Source: Mansonella perstans (lineage: Eukaryota > Nematoda > Chromadorea > Rhabditida > Onchocercidae). From it: a stretch of DNA of 64,000 nt. The stretch spans positions 1 through 64,000 of the forward strand of contig JBAMDO010000217.1 in assembly GCA_037074765.1 (NCBI GenBank), given 5' to 3'. The translations under genes were made by a program, and so were the position numbers. Within the stretch, counting starts at the first letter, position 1. Every line of letters starts with the position of its first letter. Below the pieces are notes generated by a model that ran no database searches, was not told the origin of the DNA, and saw nothing but the letters and a program-made list of their open reading frames with translations. Below are positions 23,001 through 37,047 of this stretch, in pieces.

Positions 23001-26000
23001 ACGTATCTGGCTATCACTCCTCAGGCTTTCTCTGGATCCTGTAAACAAGATCGCTGAAATGGCACAAGTTGGTGTATCAAAGAGATTTAGTTATTCAAGT
23101 TAAAAAAGGGCATTTTATTCATGCGCTGCTTATCATGGTTTTGGAGGTTTTTTTTTTTAACCCAACATTTTTGTTCCCATAGTTCTGTAATTCGGTTTTA
23201 AAGAAGCCATATTTTAAGGTGTTAATTGAACATGTTGATAAATTAGCAACAACAAGGCATGAGAAGAAGAAAAAGCTGAATTGTGTTGAGCGAACATCGT
23301 TGAACAAGGTAAATGTTGTAAGAAAAAAATAGGAGCATTATACTAGATCATTATACTAGTATTATGAAGGAAATAAATTCAAACGTATTGAAAGAAAACT
23401 GCCAAGATTTACTAAATGATTTACAAAATCTACAAACTAGGTAATTTTTTGCATCACAGGACTAGATATGAGCAGTGTTGCTTCAAGATTATAGTCCAAC
23501 TTGTTTTGCATCTTTTTAAATTGTTTAATATTCATAAACTCTTTTTAGCAAAATGAATCATATTCTTCGGAGGCAGTAACATTTACTGTCGGTTCACCAA
23601 CTTTGGATTTGGCAGCCTCACCACCTTTTTTAGAAGATTGTATTCGTAGGAATTCAGACAATACATTGGCTTTGGATTCACGGCGTCAAGAACAGTTGCC
23701 AGTATTCCATCAATCTGCAATTTTCACGCCTAAACGAAATGTAATATCATCGTTTTTGTTGCTGAATATAATGTGCAGCAGTTTACTCCGTTTGTTAATG
23801 TGTAAAATTGGAAGCTTCTAGTTTTCAAGATTTTCTTCTAGATGTATTCACCTACAATCAAAAGAATGACAAAATTGGATGAAAGTTCTGCAGAGAGACA
23901 ACCGGTAGTCGCTCTAGTAACAACAGAATTTGTACCGTGGTGTACAAGGCGGTTTACGGAACCTATTTTGGATGTAATACAAGGTTTATTAATTTAAATT
24001 TATAACTTAGGCGATTTTTCTTGTTTATGAAGCTTCCTTGTTAAAAATTGCCCCGCTTCTTTGATTATATTATTGATTGATTGCGACTTGTTTGATTTGC
24101 TTCTTTGTGATTTCGGCGATGAGCTTACGTCAGTTCCTAAATGTTTGCTTTTTCTACCTTGTGATAAGATCAGTTGTCATTTTTTTAAATTATAGGAGAA
24201 GTTGGTGATGGTCTGACTGATCGTTTGGCAACCCATTCCATGCCTAGTGATTGGGCATCGCATAAAGACGAAGGTTTGCAACAAACATCAAAGAAGGAAA
24301 TTCGAGCACTCAAAGAGGAGGTTCATCAGTTATTAAGTTTTCAATATTTCTTTTTTCTTTAGCAGTTTATTTTTGTGGTTATATTGCTTTAACAGTCACA
24401 ACTAATAGTTAGGGTGAAAATGATCTCTCACAAGTTAAAAGTTTAATTAGAGTGATTTGGCAGATTACAGCGTAAGTTATATTTTTCCCTAGTTTACCTC
24501 TTGTTTTCAACTTTTTTCTAGGGATTATTTTTTGATGGTCATCCGTTGACTGTAAAGACAGATGCAGTAAGTAAATGTTTGGCTTGGAGTCAAATAAGAC
24601 CTCACTTATATTCATGCGATGGTGAAACAGTGACCATTTGGCGATGCGAATCGCAGCGATTGTACGATGTCCGGAAGTTCCTCTGTCATAACGATAATCC
24701 TTTTGTTAATGTTAGTGATTTTGTTGCTTAAAAAGAGCAGTACTTCTTAGGAGGATTTCTAATGTATTGTTTTCTACTGCTGAAATGATCATAATGAACT
24801 ACCTTTTTTTTCCCATTATTTGTATGGAAACACCTAGTTGTTTGCATTGCAACTGCATTTTTTTAGAAATGACATAGAATGCTTGACGACTTGAAATGAC
24901 ATATCTTTCCTTTTTCCTTCCTTTTACCATCACGACTCTGCCTGAGTGGACAGTGGGAATTTTAAACTGTTCAGAGTATATATTGCCGTGCCGTATAAAA
25001 TCATCGTTGTCCTACAGTAAATGAGTAAACGTTGTATAGTAGGTAATTATGAAAAAAATCGACATCTTACTCCATTGCTGTGCAACTTCCAAATTTATTT
25101 TCATTTCAGGATATTGTTACTGATTTATACGTCATAAATGAGATGACACACGAGTTGCTGATGACTTGTAGTGAAGATGGATTGATGAGAATTTGGGATC
25201 CAGGCTATTCCATCTATTCCTATGATTTCGAAGCAGAACAGCAGATGATAACAGCAGCTTACCTTTTGAAAGATGCGCCGATTAGCATTCCAATGAATAA
25301 ACATCTTGCATCGGTTTTTAGGTAGTTTTTTCATTTCATACTGTTTTTTTGAAGGAAAAAAAAGAACAACTGAGATTTCTATCTGTTTAATACAGCATTC
25401 CTTTCTATGTAATACGATTGCGTGTTGAACATGCTTATGATGAAAATCTCATTATAAATATTATAGATGAAAATTCACACAACATCCAAAAGTGTTCTGT
25501 GGCGCTTTTCGCTATTTCGATGTTTCTATTATAATTTACTCATTTAAGGTGGAATCAAAAATGTGGCCTCATAGCGGTTTCTGGTAATGTGAAGGTATGT
25601 CGTTTATGGGATGCAAACGCCGAAAAGAGTATGCAGGAGATTCAGATTGGTGCCAAGAATTGTGCTGTTACAAAACTGAGCATTGATAATTCAGGGAGCA
25701 ATCTTCTTGCTGTCGGTATCGCTTTGTTTTGTATATGCATACAGTGATTGTTAGTGATTTTGAAAATACTTTTATTTTCGGATAATTAGTTCTGGAATTT
25801 AAGACAACTTAATAGTTAACGTTTTTTAAAGTCTTAAGTGTTAAGCATTTAAGCATTTAAAAAGTGATGTCGTATTTTTAGGTCTAAGTGATGGATTGGT
25901 TAATGTTTATGATCCACGATTACCTGAGAAATCACGACGTACAATGTCATTTCGAGAGCTTGAAGAGCCAGTTATCGGACTGTCACTTTTTTCTAATCTG

Positions 26001-26945
26001 TCGGGTGAATCTTCTGACGGGAATTTGAGACTAATTGCTGGTTCAAGAGATGGCGAAATACGTTTGTGGGAGCCACGAATGTTCAAGGTTTGCCTATCAC
26101 TTTTTATGTTTGCTGTGTTTCAAACAATCTTTTGAAACTCTGATTAGAATTTGAAATATTTAATTTATTTAATCATAAAGTTTAAATTACAGGAACCGGT
26201 AGTGAGTTTTAACGCTTGCAGTTCCCCCAAAAAAGATAGCTTAACAAATATGGAAGTGCACACACACAGTCAGGTATCTTTTTTAGTGTCTTTTTTTTGA
26301 GTATAGAAAAACGTGAGTCTTATTTTTAAAGTTCTGCGAAAAGCTACACTGGATAATGTAATTCCTCAAAAAAAAAATGTTGGTAAGAGAAGTTCACTCT
26401 AATTAATTACTTGCTCCAAGTGATGTCTTGCATGGATATTTCGCCCTTTTTTCTGTTTCATCGATTATTTTCGTAAAGAATGAATAACGAACTTTAAAAC
26501 CTTTTCATTAGATTCTTCGATTTTCTGATTTTTCTGGAGGTTGAGTGAAAAATTCGATTTTTAAATATTCTGTTCCATTTGCGATATGATACAGTATTGA
26601 TTTCGAAATTAGACTCTTTGCTGTGTTTGAACGATTGGCATTAGCATTAGGAATTTTCGATAGCTTAATAATATTAACTAAACTAGATTTAGTTTAGTTT
26701 AATGAAAAAGCTTTGGCCAAATTTCAAAATTATTTCAGTGTATTGGTTGTATAGATGGTTCTGCTGAAATAAAGTTGTTTGATGTGAATGGCAAACAGTT
26801 AGGTAAAATTCGCCAGGATGATTGGTTAGTTGGTGGTCGGATCGGAATACTGACATCAATGCGTTTTCATCAGTTGCTTGTATCATTAGCAGTAGCTACT
26901 GAAAATCAAACAATCAGTTTTTATCGAATGCCAGATTTATCATAG
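17094..26945 (+). CDS. RPTOR: RAPTOR (DAF-15), TORC1 scaffold
   Basis: Scaffold that recruits substrates to TOR kinase complex 1. About 30 exons: 17094-17105, 17590-17684, 17860-18072, 18264-18429, 18522-18609, 18914-19077, 19141-19281, 19367-19522, 19809-20052, 20289-20458, 20621-20838, 21123-21224, 21315-21495, 21628-21735, 21856-22041, 22238-22326, 22404-22480, 22730-22841, 22941-23067, 23183-23308, 23549-23740, 23842-23983, 24196-24320, 24413-24471, 24522-24710, 25110-25321, 25549-25715, 25882-26087, 26193-26273, 26739-26945 (about 1450 residues). The N-terminal caspase-like RNC domain shows [28 protein letters not shown] (about 138-147) and WDCHCAG (183-189, YDCSNAG in human). HEAT repeats follow ([17 protein letters not shown]). 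Seven-bladed WD40 sequence ends the protein. The reading frame breaks by one base between exons 24 and 25 (see findings). The start ATG is a guess, since only MDDA is encoded before the first intron. Confidence 0.93.
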
Positions 26946-28706
26946 TTTGTTTGAATGACTTTTTTTGGGAAGTTTTCTAAATTCCATCTTCTAGTCTAAT
27001 TTTTTTTGCATTGCTCTTTGTTATCGTTTTCTGGTACTCCTCAATATGTGAGTATGATTTTCAAGTACAAATTTAACTTTGACTTTTGTTTTTAGAATTT
27101 ATCTTTTGAAATTTTGAAAAACTGTTGTAGTTTTGATTTTTCTTTGCTTGTTGCAACTTCTGACTGGAATAATTGTTTATACCGACTTTTGAATGACTTA
27201 ATCATGCTTCACAGGTGATGAATTATGTTGTTTGACGGGATACATTGTTTATTAGGTATGATGCAGTTACAGGGCATCTGAGACAGAAAGTTGTTCCTCA
27301 GGTAATCCTCATTGCTGGAACTGGATTATTATTTGGATATTTGTCTTTTTAATTTTGACTATTGCTCAAGCGATCTTACGCATTATAATTTGCAACGATG
27401 TATGTATGTATGTTCTGTCTTTTCATTTTTTTTTTGCACATGCCTACCAGTTGTATTATCTTGCTTTTTCCAGGCAACTTTTCTCTTTCATGAAGTGAAT
27501 GGTTTTGTTTGTTACTGCTGATGATTTTCCAGAAATTTTTGGGATGGAGAATGTTATATTAAGAAAGTTTGATCATTTCACAAGCATTCTAAGTATTGTC
27601 ATATTAAAATTAGGATATTGGGGGAATTCATTTTGTTAGCGTTACATCTGAAAATTTGACTATTTGAAATCTGATGAACGGTCGAATTTTTACGATTTTA
27701 CATTTGTGGAATTATTCTCATAGATTATAGACGGCATCAGCAGTATTGATTGCAGTTTGGTGAGAAACGGTGTTAGCTGAGAATTGAACGGTGTTAGAAA
27801 CGGTGTTAGCTGAGAAAGAGCTATATTATTTTAAAAAAAAAATAAAAAAAAAGAACAAAACGAAAAAACTACGGGTAGGCAGCGAGTATGCTACCAGGGA
27901 CAACTAAAATTCTTAAAAAATGTTCCAATCGTTAGGTTTTAGCTGTACGTTTTGCTGAATTTGTTATGACATTGCTATCGGTGACCAAATTATGGGATAT
28001 TCATTACTTTATCTGTCCATTCATGCAGTTCAGAACCTCTGAGTTTAATTCTGGTGATATTGTAAATGCGTTACAGCTATGTCAATTTATCTAAGCCTCT
28101 ATATGTGATTTGTTCTCTCAGATCGTAGCCCTCGGGTGTCCAATTTAATCTCTTCGTAGTACCTTTCAACATTTGTATTATATAGTTGGTGAAATGTGGT
28201 GGAATTGAAAAGATCAAAATATTTAAACTTATATCTTTTTGGATTATGACTGCCAATTCGGTTATTTTCCTTCCTTTTTTTGCAAACTTTTACAATACAG
28301 TATTACCAATGTCTTAAACTGAAATGGAAGTTGTTAGGCTTTGCTCATTTTGTCTTTTTTTTTGTTATTTGTTTGTTACAATATGAATTCTGTAAATTTG
28401 TAAAAGATAATGTAATGTTATGTTTATATGTTTAATTTTTTTGGCTTGTTTAAAGTGAATAAATCAATTTTCTAACTGTATACAGATAAGCGCATTATGA
28501 CGCAGTAACTACTACTTCACTAAATTTAGCATTTCTAAATTAAAGTTCCATTCATATTTAATGTTACATCAAGGTGATGAGGTAAGGAAGTTGGTAATCG
28601 TTAAAAAAAGTTGAAATGAATTGCATTTACTCCTTTACAGGGCTAGTATCAGTTTGTGGCTAAACGGACAAAATTTTGATGCTTCTTTGATTTGTATTAC
28701 TATTGA
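26946..28706 (+). other. intergenic region RAPTOR to ERAL1
   Basis: About 1.75 kb between two genes on the same strand, too long for a typical nematode operon gap. One exon-like stretch (about 27257-27300) is flanked by TTTATTAG and GTAATC and would read YDAVTGHLRQKVVPQ. I cannot join it to either neighbour. Confidence 0.5.
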
Positions 28707-31261
28707 ATGCATTTTTCACTTCTCAAGTTTTCTCGTTCAACTATTCGTCTGAAACATGAAACTCAAAAATGTTTAAAAGTAAGTATTCTCTTCCATACCT
28801 GGTGAGAAAAAAAAATTACTTTGCACAAGATAGCAATACCAACTTTTTGAATGAAGAGAAATTTCTTATTTTCAATGACTTCAGGTAGCAGTAATTGGCC
28901 CACCAAATGTTGGCAAATCATTGCTGACAAACAAACTGGTAAAAGCGGGTGTTGCAGCAGTAAGTTCACAAATGGATACGACACAAAAAAATCAAACAGC
29001 TATTCTTACGGAAGGTTTATCACAACTGGTATTGGTAGATAGTCCTGGAATAGTTGGCATTAAGCATGCAAGGGAAATCGTTAGAAGCCCTGATTCACGA
29101 ATATTGAGTGGTATGTTTTTGTGAGAATAAATTTGGCTTATTATTTAATTGAGGAAAATTTAAAATAAGTTAGGCTTGATTTTTTATTTAGGAATCTTAA
29201 GTATTTCAGGAAAAGAAGCTAAATTTATAATGATAGAATACCTAAACTGAAAGAAAGCTGCTTCTTCATGGTTGAATATTATCTGATAAATTTCATCCCT
29301 GCATTTTAATATGTTGAAATCTTCTTTTTAGAAAATCGGAAAAAGAAGAGATCAATATTTTTATTATCCGTAATAGAAATTTTATAGATCCAGAACATGC
29401 AGTAGAACAAGCGGATCATATTCTAGTGCTACATGATGCTACAATATGTACTGATTATATTTTACACCGTGTGCTACATATGCTTCATCGTTATCGGCAA
29501 ATTCCTTCAACTCTGGTACTCAATAAAATTGATCAAGTTAAACAAAGGTTATTTTTCAAAAATTATATGCTTTGTTCATTTATACTCATTTTACACATGT
29601 AAAATTTTCATAATTTTTAATTAGTAAAAGCTACAATAAAGCTGGAAATATTTGAAAAAAAGTGGAGTGAATAACACTTTTTATTAATGTTGCGAAGTGA
29701 TTAGAATAGTTGAGGGAAGATGTGAATTATCAGATAATGCTGAGATGAAAGGCAAATTAAAAAAAAATTTCCATCCTGGAATTTTGGATCTTTTGGAAAA
29801 ATTCTTTTAAAAAACATGCTAGAAATTTTTATTTTTCTTTTGGGAAAAACTGTTCATGTTTCTTAAAATATTTTTATTTAAGATCTGACTTACTGGCTCT
29901 TACTCGAGTTCTGTGCAACGGTGTTGTGGGTGGTAAACCAATTGTTGTTAAAAGACATAGTGGTGGACAGTTGGCCAAGTTGTGTGACAAAATATGTAAA
30001 GCTTCTCCTGAAATATTACTTCATTCTGTGGAAGAAAAGGAGCAAAGTGAACAGTGGCAGGAAAAATACAAGTAAGAGAGAGTTGCACTTAAAATACGAT
30101 ATTTCTGATGTTAGATACTTAATATCGTTCAAAAAAAAAAAAAAAAAAAGAAAAAAAGATAAGAGTTGAATATCTCTTAATCTCTTCAGAGAACTTCTAC
30201 AGAAACCAACACACAAGTGTAGTTGGGGTGAAACTAAGCAACTTTTTGCAAATATCAAAGGATGGTCGAGTTTTCAAGATGTTTTCTTCATTAGTGCATT
30301 GACTGGAGAAGGAATCGACATGTTACGCAATCACCTTCATGAACTTGGTTTGCAAAGGGTATTTTTTGCTCTTTCCATGTAGAGGTAGTTTTATTGAAAT
30401 TAAGGAGTGGAAGGTTAGTAATCAGAAAGCACCGCAAATAGTGATGAAGTTTAAATTTACCTGTAATTATTTTCAGGAGCACATTTTTAAGCAAGAAATG
30501 CTCACTACGAAGAAACCAGTGATGATTTGCCAAGATTCTATTCGAGCAGAATTTTTGAATCGTATACCATCTTATATTGCGTACGCCTTGAAGGTAAGAT
30601 CTACTGCAGATTGCAGAAATGGTAAAAAAAGTTCTGTCGTCATTTACAACGCTACCGTCTAATTAATGTAACAGCTTCATTTACTAAACTTTATGTTACA
30701 TTTTCAGTTAGCTATACTGTATATTATGGGAAGCGGAAAGCTTTCTTCTTCATACCCAAAATGCAATAGATCGTTAATAGTAAATCCTAAATAAGCATCA
30801 TTATTTAGCCATATGTTGTATCATTCCTTTCTGAGCTCTAATTTCTGATAGTGTTATGAAAGAAAAAACCTTTGCATAAATGAATAATTTTCCACTCCAA
30901 TGTCAAACTTTTAATATATTGTCGGATATCGGGAAATTTATTATTTAGAATTACAATTTCGTATTCCAGATTATTTTTTTTCCATATTACACAGATAAAC
31001 GTAACAGAATGGAATATGGAAGGTGAAGTATTGCAAATTGTTGCTGAAGTTGAATGCAAGAAAGATCGTATAGCACGAATTGTGGTTGGAGAACATGGTT
31101 CGACAATTATGGCCGTTGCAAAAGAAGTTAATGAATCATTGCAAAATTTACTTGCTCAACAGTTATTTGTACGTATACTGGTTAAAGTTGAGGGTAAATT
31201 GTTTGATAATTTTCGATATATTGCACAGAGGAATATTACGAAAGGATCCGTAAGATTATAA
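28707..31261 (+). CDS. ERAL1: mitochondrial ERA-like GTPase (ERAL1)
   Basis: GTPase that chaperones the small-subunit rRNA during mitoribosome assembly. Exons 28707-28778, 28885-29110, 29388-29547, 29883-30071, 30190-30358, 30477-30593, 30995-31261 (1200 nt, 399 residues). The first exon encodes a basic, acid-poor leader (MHFSLLKFSRSTIRLKHETQ) expected of a mitochondrial targeting peptide. G1 is GPPNVGKS (29-36), G2 lies near DTTQKN, G3 is DSPG (76-79) and G4 is NKID (145-148). The C-terminal KH domain has ILQ-type strands and the GxxG loop GEHG in IVVGEHGSTIMAVAKEV. Length is slightly shorter than human ERAL1 (437). Confidence 0.93.
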
Positions 31262-33275
31262 ATTTCGAACAATGTGCAATAATTGATCATGATAGCAGCC
31301 AGTATTTGTGAAAATTCCCGAAAATTTCCTAAATAATTTCTGTGGAATAGCAAATCAATTTTAATCTTCAAGATATAAAGCGATGTAAATGATAAATTTC
31401 TCCCAACTTGGAACTTATCATTGCTTCATTCTCTAATAGTTTTGTTGAATTGTTATTATATGATATAAATATATGTGTACATTGGAAAGATGCATGTAAC
31501 TTTTTATGCAGTAAACCTTGTATCATACTGAGTAACTTCAATAAGATATTTTTATTAGATATTTGTATTCTGTGCATATTCAATAATCTTAACAATTAAA
31601 TGAACAAGGAAAAACTCTGTGAGCTTTTACTGTATTTTTATCCGTTTACTGTACGAAACTAAACGGTAACATTTACTCGCGGTAAATTATGAAAGACGTT
31701 TTTTAAAAAAAATTAAAATGCTCTAATTTCGGTATTGTTACAAGCAATCGCAAGAATTTTCCTGAAGACGCGTGTTTTAGATTCCCATGGATGAAAATAT
31801 TTGTACAAACATAGAAAAGATTAAAGGATTTTGATGGTAACACACCGGTTGTTCACTTGAGTAAATGAAAGTTTTGACTAATCATTTAGGAACTTTTTTC
31901 ACCCTTATTTTTATTCATTATTTATTGCTGGTCGGAATGTGTACTATTTGCACCAATACTTATCCTAATCCGTTACTACAGGTAAAATGATGGAGGATTT
32001 TGTGATTGATGCTTCGTGCAAAGAATACTGCAATAAGAGAAAATATAAAATGAAGTTTGATCACGCTGCAAAATCAACCACTTTATCAGTCGTGGTGCTC
32101 AGATAATATCAGTCAATCAGTAACTTATCGATTGGATGAATATCCTAATTTGTTTAAAAAAAAAAGTAATACGGATGTGTACACGTAAAAGATACGATGC
32201 GTACATATATTCTGCTAGACGCGAAAAATGAATACGTATATTCCGCTAAGCTAAAAAAGAAAAAACAGTGTACACACTTTACTTGGCGTAAAAGATGTGC
32301 TCTTTGGTGCTATGTCTTTTTCCAATTTTATCATATTTTGTTGGACTGAATTTTTAAGTATTATTTCGAAAATTTTAATTTATCTTGATTTTTCATTATC
32401 TGAACAGCACACAATTTTTTTACTGAAACTTCATTACATTTGTAACTTTATTAAAAATGTTTATTTCTGCATCATAAAAAAAATGCAAGAACTGCGATGA
32501 ATAATTTAGGAGGTAAAATCATAATTTTTGCTTTTTATCCGGAAAATTTTCCTGAAATTCAATGATACCTTATGAAAATGTAAAAAAAAAAAAAAAAAAA
32601 AAAAAAACAAGCTTGGTGCTGTGTTTGCAGTATTTTTTACAAGCCTATGCAGTAACAGTTAATATTATTCTGCTTAAAAAAAAGTGATAATCAGTATGAC
32701 AACAATTCAAGATAGAATTGATTTAGAAGGATAATAAGTCTCACTTATAGGCTCTTTTTGATACACTTAATATCTCGTTGGAAAATCAAAGAAATCTTTG
32801 CCAGATGAAATTTTCCGGATCTCTGAATTTTAAAATTTCTTAACCATTTAATATATAGAGCCTTTTGCTGGCTAATATACGAGATGTTTTCGGTAAAATT
32901 ATTCGCTTAACAAAGTATTCAACACTTAATTTTTTTTTCTTTTGGATTTTCTCAAAGCTTAGAATTTATATATATGGATAGAAGTGCTTATGCTGCAGTA
33001 TACTGATCCGGAAATTATACCTTTCAGTCGGTCTAATCCATATCAAAATAATATAGGATATCAATTAAAATTTTAGTTTTCATGAAATAATTCTATGTTT
33101 GAGCTAACAAAATTTATGGTAGAAATACGTTTTCAAAGAAATTTAATTTATTTCGTCTTAAAGCAAAAATAATGAACAAATATTAGAGAGCAGGAAAGTT
33201 CACGAACATAAATTGAACGATATTAAACCGAATGATTAATAATATCACAAACAATGTATATCAACAAAATTTATT
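31262..33275. other. convergent intergenic region
   Basis: About 2 kb between ERAL1 (+) and FAM98 (-), so it holds two 3' ends. It contains a 26-nt A run at about 32582-32607. I see no gene. Confidence 0.6.
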
Positions 33276-36200
33276 TTATCTATAACCACGTTGTCCACCG
33301 TATCCACCACGTCCTCTTCTACCACCACCACGTTGACCACCATGGCTTTGATTATAATATCCTTCGTATTCTCTCATTACCTTCAGCAAAATTAGTGTAT
33401 GATATAAAATATAGCTAATGTATGAATATATAATTGTTTCATTTTCAAAATAATCACAAAATACCTGACTTTCGAAGCCACCACTCCGACTACCACTTTT
33501 AAATCCTCCTCCATCATTATCTCCACTTTGATAACTGTTGCCACCACTATAAGCATGACGAAAACCTCTACTCCTCTGATACCCTTGTCCTCTGCCGCTT
33601 TTATAATCACCTTGTTGCCTACCTGAAACTTATTTTCTATTAAATGAAAAAATTTTGCTACACAAAACTATTGCATGTTCACAAAATCAAAAACATGCCG
33701 CCTTGATCCGGAACGCGATCCTTTGCCCACGGAGGCATTTCTGGTGGAGGAGCTCGCAATTCGGATGGCCTACCACCGCGATCACCTGGACGATCAGACA
33801 TCAATACCTAAACAATCTTTTCTATTGGAAAATTAATGAGGCATGCAATAACAGTAAGTATCCTAGAAGGAATGTAATAATTCTTTAAAGGTAGTAAAAG
33901 TTATTCTTGTTATATTTATTTATTAGTTTTACGTATTAATTATACTTTATTTATTATTCGTTTATTTTAATGATAAATTCTTATGCACTGATATCTTTTA
34001 AATGGCATAAAAACTATAATCATTTATTCTATCATTTATGCATATGATATTAAATCTCAAAGAGTAATGATCTAACAATGATTTATTTTATATTTCAGTA
34101 TGCTATTATATATTGCAGGTAGTTATCAGAATATTTAATTCTTTTTAATATCCATGCAGATGATTAAACATTGAAAAGAGGAGCTGTGATAAATTAAGAA
34201 ATTTTCATCGGTTATGTTTAAAACAATAAAAATTTATACAAAATTAATTTTAAATAGTTCAATGAAATAAGCAATAAAATTATTCGAAATGAAAAAGAAA
34301 AAAAAAAAAAAAAAAGAAAAGGAAGATGTCCAAACCTTATTTAGGCGTGATGCAGTACGTTTTCGTTCTTTTTCACTATTTATTCGATCAACTGTTAAAA
34401 GTGAGCTAGTTGCTGCAAGTAAATCATCCATGCCAACATTTGATGTTACTGAAATTCGGTCTCGTCGAGGACGATAAATTTCGTGAACTTTATCCTGAAA
34501 GAAAGATCATAAATAAATGGTAATCTTTCTTATGTCGATAAATATTTCTACGAAAATAAAGGATAAATTTGAATGAACATTAATTGGAATCAATTTTCTT
34601 TTTGTTCAATTTACGAGAACAAATATTTACCTGCATTTTTTTTATACGATCCGACCAAGTAAACGATTGAATTGTAACATCAAGACGTTTAAGCAATAAT
34701 AAAATTCGAGTTCGATATTCTAGCACTAATTTTTTATTTACTGCTTCAATTTTCTCCCATTGATTATCACTCAATGATGCAGTGAAAAGTGGATGTGGTT
34801 TTTCTTTGCATTTATTCATCTGTTTCTCAATCTGTGTAAACGTCAAATTAATTAAAAGTTTCCAATGAATTACACTGATCAAGAAATGAAAAAATGGCAA
34901 AATAAAAATCAATCAATGATCATTTATTCTGGATATGAACGTTCATGTAAATGAATTAATCTACAATATGAGAATAAAGATATCAAGAAAAAAAGAAACT
35001 AACCAAATTTTTTAATGTTGAAAAAACTTTCTCGACTGTAATACTGGCAGGTAGTTGATTCAATCCAACTGCACTAAATGCATGTTTCAGATAAAGCACT
35101 TCATTATTGTTGTTGTACTGTAAAATGAACAAATTTTTAAACTGACATTCATGTTCGCTAATGTGAAATTTTGAAATATCTCGCACACGGAAAATATTAT
35201 GAGCAACCTTAACTGCCATCTAAACAGTAGGAAAAATTTTAATTACTGATTTATTAAGTGGCGAGAAATGTTAAAGAAGAAAACTCATTTTTAATGGATC
35301 ATATATCCAATAAAGCAATCAACAACAAAAAAAAAAAAAAAAAAACTATCAAATAACTTATATGAAAAACCAAGGAAATTTAAGATTAGATGAATTTGAA
35401 CATCAAGTTAAAATTGAAGTTAGGTGTCAGATTACATTTCCCTAGATGATATCATTTGTTAATGAATGTGAAATCTCCCATATGGAAATGATTTTGGAAA
35501 AGTAAAAATAAAAAAGGAACTTGATTAGGAATTTCCTCCATAATAGATGGAAATTTTAATTTTCAAATTCCCAAATATAAATCTCAATTGTTTTTTTAGT
35601 TCATGATTCCAGACTATTGCATTCCTCACTTTTTTTTAGATGGAAAGCTCATGGGATAATTCATGAAAATTTCGGATTTTAATTTTTACAAGGTAAGTGA
35701 CATCCAAACAGTACATGAGTATCAACCTTATGGCAAATGTTAGCAATGAATTTTAAAGAACAATTAGCGGTAAACTGAAAAGATTAGACAAAGAAATGTT
35801 TAAAATTATAATAAACCTCTGGTGCTTCTTCCTGTAACTGGTTCAGTGCAGCTAACCGAGCGCATTTCATGTGTCCAATAAGAAAATTAAGCAATTTAGT
35901 TTGATTTTCACTTGAATGAAATCTTTGCATAACTGATTCACATGTTAACGCATCCACTGAACATTCTGCAACACTAATTCTACGTTTACGCATTTTTGCT
36001 TACTTTAACTATTCCCGTGTACGTTTAATTGAAATTAAAATGTTTGGGGAAATTATGCTATGACTAATCCACACATTTAGGATAGCTTTTATCTCAAATT
36101 TCCTTTCTTTCAATCCCACTTCATTTTTACATTCTGTCCTTAATTATATACTATAAAATTTTTCATTTTTTGCCTCTACCAAACTCCCAAAACTTCATTA

Positions 36201-37040
36201 ATATATTCAGAAAAAAACTCTCATTATTACTTAATTCAAGAAAAAGAAAAAAATTCTACCTAATTCAGATAACAGTGAACTAAGTTCGAGAAGGAAAAAT
36301 TCCACATTATCGGACCCAGTTGGAACATGAAGTACCACATCTAAACCATACAGTACCGATATCTCATTGCACATCCATTCGATCAATTTGCAGAAACGTA
36401 AATCTTCAATGCCCGCTTTTTGTACATCTTCTAGCTCTTCTGGTGAAAAAATATTGCAGCTAAAAAAAAGTACATCAAGGATGGAAAAAACCAAATTTAC
36501 TTCGACATATATAAAAATAAGGCAAAGTATTCCAGAAAGATTTTAAAAAAACATTACCCACTTACTGGAAATCAGGAAAAACTCTTCTACAGGGGTATTT
36601 ATTCGATTTGCATAATTCAGTTTAAATCCATAATCAACATTCAATTTTAAAAGAGAAACAATTATATAATAAGCTTTTAAATTCATTTACTAATTACTAA
36701 TTAGAATTTACTTATTTTCTTTTTATTCGAATCGAATAAAACAAAAATAAATGCTGATGTAAATAAAAATAAATTTCGGAAAATACTGTTACTAATTTTC
36801 GGAATTTCAATTGTGCTTCAGCATTATTGTGCCATTTAATCTAATTAATCATATAAAATGATATGATATGCCCAGAAAAAGCTCAGTTCATAAGAGCCTA
36901 AACTGAAACTAAAGAAAAAGGACTGAATGGTGCAAATAAAATTCCACACTACATACTTACTGAAATGAAATAATTTCAGCTGTGATAGAAGAATGATTCT
37001 TTACTGTTCCAACCATTTCTTCTGAAATTAGTAATTTCAT
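33276..37040 (-). CDS. FAM98: FAM98 family protein, tRNA-ligase complex subunit
   Basis: FAM98A/B proteins are subunits of the RTCB tRNA-splicing ligase complex and bind RNA. Exons in coding order: 37040-36961, 36459-36260, 35965-35817, 35117-35004, 34831-34631, 34494-34336, 33807-33695, 33618-33465, 33380-33276 (1275 nt, 424 residues). Family hallmarks are NQWEKIEAVNKKLVLEYRTR, LLKRLDVTIQSFTWSDRIK, and DRGGRPSELRAPPPEMPPWA, which nearly matches human PDRGGRPNE...PPPPEMPPWQ. The tail is a Gly/Arg/Tyr RGG-type region of about 90 residues ending GGQRGYR. The N-terminal calponin-homology-like part is in the first three exons. The junction 33695/33618 is uncertain: either GT-AG giving Met, or GC-AG (GCG|GCATGT) giving GGR. 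Either ATG in exon 1 could start. Confidence 0.9.
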
Positions 37041-37047
37041 TTTCCCT
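37041..37047 (-). promoter_or_regulatory. candidate trans-splice acceptor of FAM98
   Basis: On the minus strand TTTGCATTTTTAG ends five bases before the first ATG of FAM98. An acceptor this close to the start is typical of spliced-leader addition in nematodes. No transcript evidence is available here. Confidence 0.4.
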
